The position numbers and the translations under genes are program-made. The notes beneath the pieces are model-generated. The model saw only the letters and a program-made list of their open reading frames with translations, was not told where the DNA came from and searched no databases. A stretch of DNA of 7,721 nt from an uncultured Lacticaseibacillus sp. GTDB taxonomy: Bacteria > Bacillota > Bacilli > Lactobacillales > Lactobacillaceae. The stretch spans positions 1 through 7,721 of the forward strand of contig CAKRHU010000067.1 in NCBI GenBank assembly GCA_934339215.1, written 5' to 3'. Below are positions 5,796 through 7,721 of the stretch, one piece after another; the stretch's first letter is position 1, and each line of letters begins with the position of its first letter.

Positions 5796-6514
5796 CATTG
5801 TTGATAAGTATTCATCATAGCATACCCACCTAAGCGCGCGAGATTGCGGACAGTGGAGTAATCGATATTTTCGCCAGTCGACAACCACATCACTTGCGCG
5901 ACTTCCAGTACTGGCTCACCAAGTTCAGCTTTTAAATATAACACATCACGAGCGGTGGCCAAGGTCGCTGTGATATCGCGTTTGGCACCAGACAAACGCA
6001 AATCCAACTGATCGCATAAGTAACTATATAATGAGCCAGTTAAGACCTCGCGCGTTAAGCCTGGGGCGAGTTTTAACGGAATGAAATTATGTTCTAAAAA
6101 TCGAGGTTGGTCATCGATTTTACGCAAGCGATCGATGACGTATACCGGCTCGTCTGCATGTAAGCCAAGTTTACTTTGGACTAAAGTACTGGGCATCGCC
6201 ACGTTAAAACCTAACAAGGTGCTGGTGACATGTTGTTTACCGCGGATGCCAGTCAACCCGTTAAACCGCGATTCTGGCGCTTCATCACCATGGGCAGCCA
6301 CATCGCCTAACACATAAGTCCCACGTCCTGATTGCTTGTAGACTAAACCAAGTTGCGCTAAGCGGTCGCAGGCTTCACGAATGGTCACGCGGGAGACGTT
6401 GAATTCTTCTGCTAAGGCATTTTGATCGGGTAAGCGTGACATCGGGGGATAAATTTGATCATGGATCCGGCGTTGGATCTCGATAGAAATTTTTTCATAT
6501 TTAGACTTTGACAT
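5795..6514 (-). CDS. GntR/HutC-subfamily regulator with UTRA ligand-binding domain
   Basis: A 239-residue cytosolic transcription regulator. Residues about 5-70 form the GntR winged helix, with NALAEEFNVSRVTIREACDR (32-51) as the helix-turn-helix and SGRGTYV (62-68) as the wing. Residues about 90-230 match the UTRA effector domain: LGFNVAMPSTLVQSKLGL, EPVYVIDRLRKIDDQP (122-137), FLEHNFIP and a C-terminal ENIDYSTVRN. UTRA regulators commonly sense phosphorylated sugars, amino sugars or related metabolites. The ATG at 6514 is chosen because AAGGAGG lies 6 nt upstream; the in-frame extension to 6664 crosses the divergent promoter and is unlikely. It is divergent from an RpiR-type regulator and probably ends at the hairpin overlapping its stop. 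No target operon is in the window, so its effector is not assigned. Confidence 0.93.
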   Translation of the reverse strand: MSKSKYEKISIEIQRRIHDQIYPPMSRLPDQNALAEEFNVSRVTIREACDRLAQLGLVYKQSGRGTYVLGDVAAHGDEAPESRFNGLTGIRGKQHVTSTLLGFNVAMPSTLVQSKLGLHADEPVYVIDRLRKIDDQPRFLEHNFIPLKLAPGLTREVLTGSLYSYLCDQLDLRLSGAKRDITATLATARDVLYLKAELGEPVLEVAQVMWLSTGENIDYSTVRNLARLGGYAMMNTYQQ

Positions 6515-6535
6515 GATCTGCCTCCTTTTGCTTCT

Positions 6536-6564
6536 ATTATAACGCGAATGAGAGCGCTTGACCG
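6536..6564 (-). promoter_or_regulatory. Promoter of the GntR-family gene (-10 clear, -35 poor)
   Basis: A perfect TATAAT (6541-6536 on the minus strand) lies about 10 nt upstream of the AAGGAGG. At the expected distance only CGGTCA or GGTCAA is found, far from TTGACA. That region is also the -35 of the divergent promoter, so the two promoters overlap face to face. Confidence 0.55.
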
Positions 6565-6586
6565 CACTATACCAATGGCGCATTAT
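6558..6586 (+). promoter_or_regulatory. Promoter of the RpiR-family gene
   Basis: TTGACC (6558-6563), a 17-nt spacer and CATTAT (6581-6586). Transcription would begin near 6593, only a few bases before the AGGAGG at 6596, so the leader would be very short. The -10 matches only four of six consensus bases. Confidence 0.45.
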
Positions 6587-6608
6587 TATGAGGTTAGGAG
6601 GGGTGTCG

Positions 6609-7355
6609 ATGTTTCCGTATGAGAAGTTACAAACGCTCAACGAGCTAGAAACGGTGGTATACAACTATATCAACAAACACCAAACTGCGGTCGAAACCAT
6701 GACGATCCGCGCCCTCGCGCAAAAAGCACATGTCTCGACCAGTACGATTTTGCGTTTTGCCGAAAAAATGGGTTATGAAGGCTATTCAGAACTGCGCTTT
6801 GCCTTAAAACAGCATCGCAAACATACCCAAGAAGTCGCGCGTGGGGAGACTTATGATATCACGATGCCTTTGGCGGACTTTTTCTCCAAGGTTAATTCAG
6901 TGGACTTTGGTAAGTTGATCGATCAGGCGATGAATTTGATCGACAATGCGCCTTTGGTGTTGTTTTACGGGATCGGTAGCGGGAATTCATTGGCACAATA
7001 CGGGGCGCGCTTTTGGTCAAATGCCGGGAAACTGTCGTTGCCGGTGATGGATCCATTCCAACCATTTCCAGCGCATACGCCTTTGCCAGAAGGTACGGTG
7101 ATGGTGGTGTTGTCGGTGTCAGGGGAGACGCAACAAGTGATCGAATTGGTGACCAAGGTCCAGCCTGAACACGTTAAGATCATTGCCGTGACCAATCACG
7201 GCAATTCGACATTAGCCAAAATGAGCGATTTAGTGATCAGCTATTATATGCCAGATTTGGTACACGGGGATTTGAATTTAACCACCCAAGTCCCAATCGT
7301 TTATTTAATTGAAATGATCGCTCATAAGCTCGACGCTGAGCGCAGTCAAACGTGA
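6609..7355 (+). CDS. MurR/RpiR-family regulator (HTH_6 plus SIS domain)
   Basis: A 248-residue cytosolic transcription regulator. The N-terminal domain (about 1-77) has MTIRALAQKAHVSTSTILRF (31-50) followed by AEKMGYEGYSELRFAL, the standard RpiR helix-turn-helix. Residues about 108-236 are a SIS sugar-phosphate-binding domain: VLFYGIGSGNSLAQYGARFW (117-136), then VMVVLSVSGETQQVIE (164-179), where GIGSGNS and SVSGET are the usual phosphosugar-binding loops, then IIAVTNHGNSTLAKMSDLVI (191-210). Members act as repressors or activators of sugar or amino-sugar genes in response to sugar phosphates. The ATG at 6609 has AGGAGG 7 nt upstream; longer in-frame starts lie over the promoter. It is divergent from the GntR gene. 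Its effector and targets are unknown because no catabolic gene is in view. Confidence 0.93.
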   Translation: MFPYEKLQTLNELETVVYNYINKHQTAVETMTIRALAQKAHVSTSTILRFAEKMGYEGYSELRFALKQHRKHTQEVARGETYDITMPLADFFSKVNSVDFGKLIDQAMNLIDNAPLVLFYGIGSGNSLAQYGARFWSNAGKLSLPVMDPFQPFPAHTPLPEGTVMVVLSVSGETQQVIELVTKVQPEHVKIIAVTNHGNSTLAKMSDLVISYYMPDLVHGDLNLTTQVPIVYLIEMIAHKLDAERSQT

Positions 7356-7368
7356 TGGGTGTGTGATC

Positions 7369-7554
7369 TGATCTGAAATCGGGACTCCAGCTGACTCACT
7401 GAGGCATAGTGAGGGTACTTGGCGGCGCTAACTTGTGGCGTTCGCTCTGCTCGACTCAAGTGGATCTCCACCTGCGCCTTTCTGTAGGCGATGAAATTGC
7501 CAACGGAAATCTCACGATGTTGCAGTGGCCAGCTTCCGTCCCGATTTCAAATCA
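7369..7554 (+). other. Structured intergenic element E2 (candidate ncRNA or structured 3' UTR)
   Basis: About 185 nt closed by a long stem. TGAT (7369-7372) and TGAAATCGGGAC (7374-7385) pair with GTCCCGATTTCA (7538-7549) and ATCA (7551-7554), 16 of 17 positions. After a 3x3 loop, AGCTG (7389-7393) pairs with CAGCT (7530-7534). Inside are small hairpins: CTCACT/AGTGAG (7395-7400 and 7408-7413), GTGGA/TCCAC (7460-7471) and CGCCT/AGGCG (7475-7490). The strand is assigned + because the element follows the RpiR gene and precedes a + terminator at 7685; an inverted repeat itself has no direction. A frame crossing it has no ribosome site and no protein-like features. No known RNA family was recognised. 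Confidence 0.6.
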
Positions 7555-7684
7555 CGGCAACAGTATCTGTCTGTCAATATTGGATACTGCGTTTACGTGT
7601 GATTGAATCAATTTAACTTGAATGATATGAGTATTGCTGAATGATGTTTACCCAGCCAAAACCGAATTTGTCCTGACCACATGG
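7555..7684. other. Non-coding spacer between E2 and the terminator
   Basis: No gene recognised. One 7-bp dyad, CAGTATC (7561-7567) with GATACTG (7583-7589), 15-nt loop, may be a further hairpin of the same transcript. The rest is plain AT-rich sequence with no clear promoter. Confidence 0.5.
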
Positions 7685-7714
7685 AACATGTTACGCGAGC
7701 GTAACATGTTTTTT
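7685..7714 (+). terminator. Strong rho-independent terminator
   Basis: AACATGTTACG (7685-7695) pairs perfectly with CGTAACATGTT (7700-7710) around CGAG, followed by TTTT to 7714 (six T in a row counting the last stem bases). It would end the transcript carrying the RpiR gene and E2, or E2 alone. It sits about 330 nt after the RpiR stop. Confidence 0.9.
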
Positions 7715-7721
7715 GATTGTT

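Noticed and set aside
7369..7554. 6S RNA
   Set aside because: Length fits, but 6S RNA is a rod with one large central bubble. Here the interior branches into several hairpins and no promoter-like bubble is seen.
7409..7606. 65-codon plus-strand frame across E2
   Set aside because: No ribosome site; composition follows the paired RNA structure, not a protein.
1..7721. CRISPR array, insertion sequence, prophage or toxin-antitoxin system
   Set aside because: No spaced direct repeats, transposase, integrase, phage or toxin-like proteins were seen on either strand.

Overview
This window looks like part of a chromosome from a low-to-mid-GC Firmicute, most likely a lactobacillus. The reasons are strong AGGAGG ribosome sites, TTG start codons, a Gram-positive lipoprotein signal on an oligopeptide-binding protein, and regulators of the PadR, GntR/UTRA and RpiR types. 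The species cannot be fixed from the sequence alone. No mobile-element gene, CRISPR array, tRNA or rRNA was seen.

Left part (1-3490), efflux and its control. The 3' part of a DHA2-type MFS drug transporter enters from the left on the + strand. It is broken by a one-base frameshift in a run of seven G. It faces, tail to tail across a shared terminator, an intact 14-helix EmrB/QacA-type pump on the minus strand. That pump is translationally coupled to a PadR-family repressor gene upstream of it. The repressor promoter has a consensus -35 and a good -10, with a perfect PadR-like dyad in the spacer and a second, weaker copy 25 bp downstream. A divergent + promoter shares the same -35 region and probably drives an ElaA-like GNAT acetyltransferase through a roughly 120-nt leader with a 23-bp hairpin.

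Middle (3491-5794). Between two strong terminators lies a structured non-coding element (E1). Then comes an oligopeptide-binding lipoprotein gene (oppA-like, minus strand) without permease or ATPase neighbours, preceded by a 380-bp AT-rich non-coding stretch.

Right part (5795-7721). A GntR/HutC-type regulator (minus) and an RpiR/SIS-domain regulator (plus) are transcribed divergently from a 94-bp gap. Both families usually sense phosphorylated sugars or amino sugars, but no sugar transport or catabolic gene is inside the window. After the RpiR gene lies a second structured non-coding element (E2, about 185 nt), followed by a strong terminator near the right edge.

The least explained features are E1 and E2, two long inverted-repeat structures that share a short internal core in opposite orientation, and the leader hairpin before the acetyltransferase. 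The protein-coding content is otherwise conventional.
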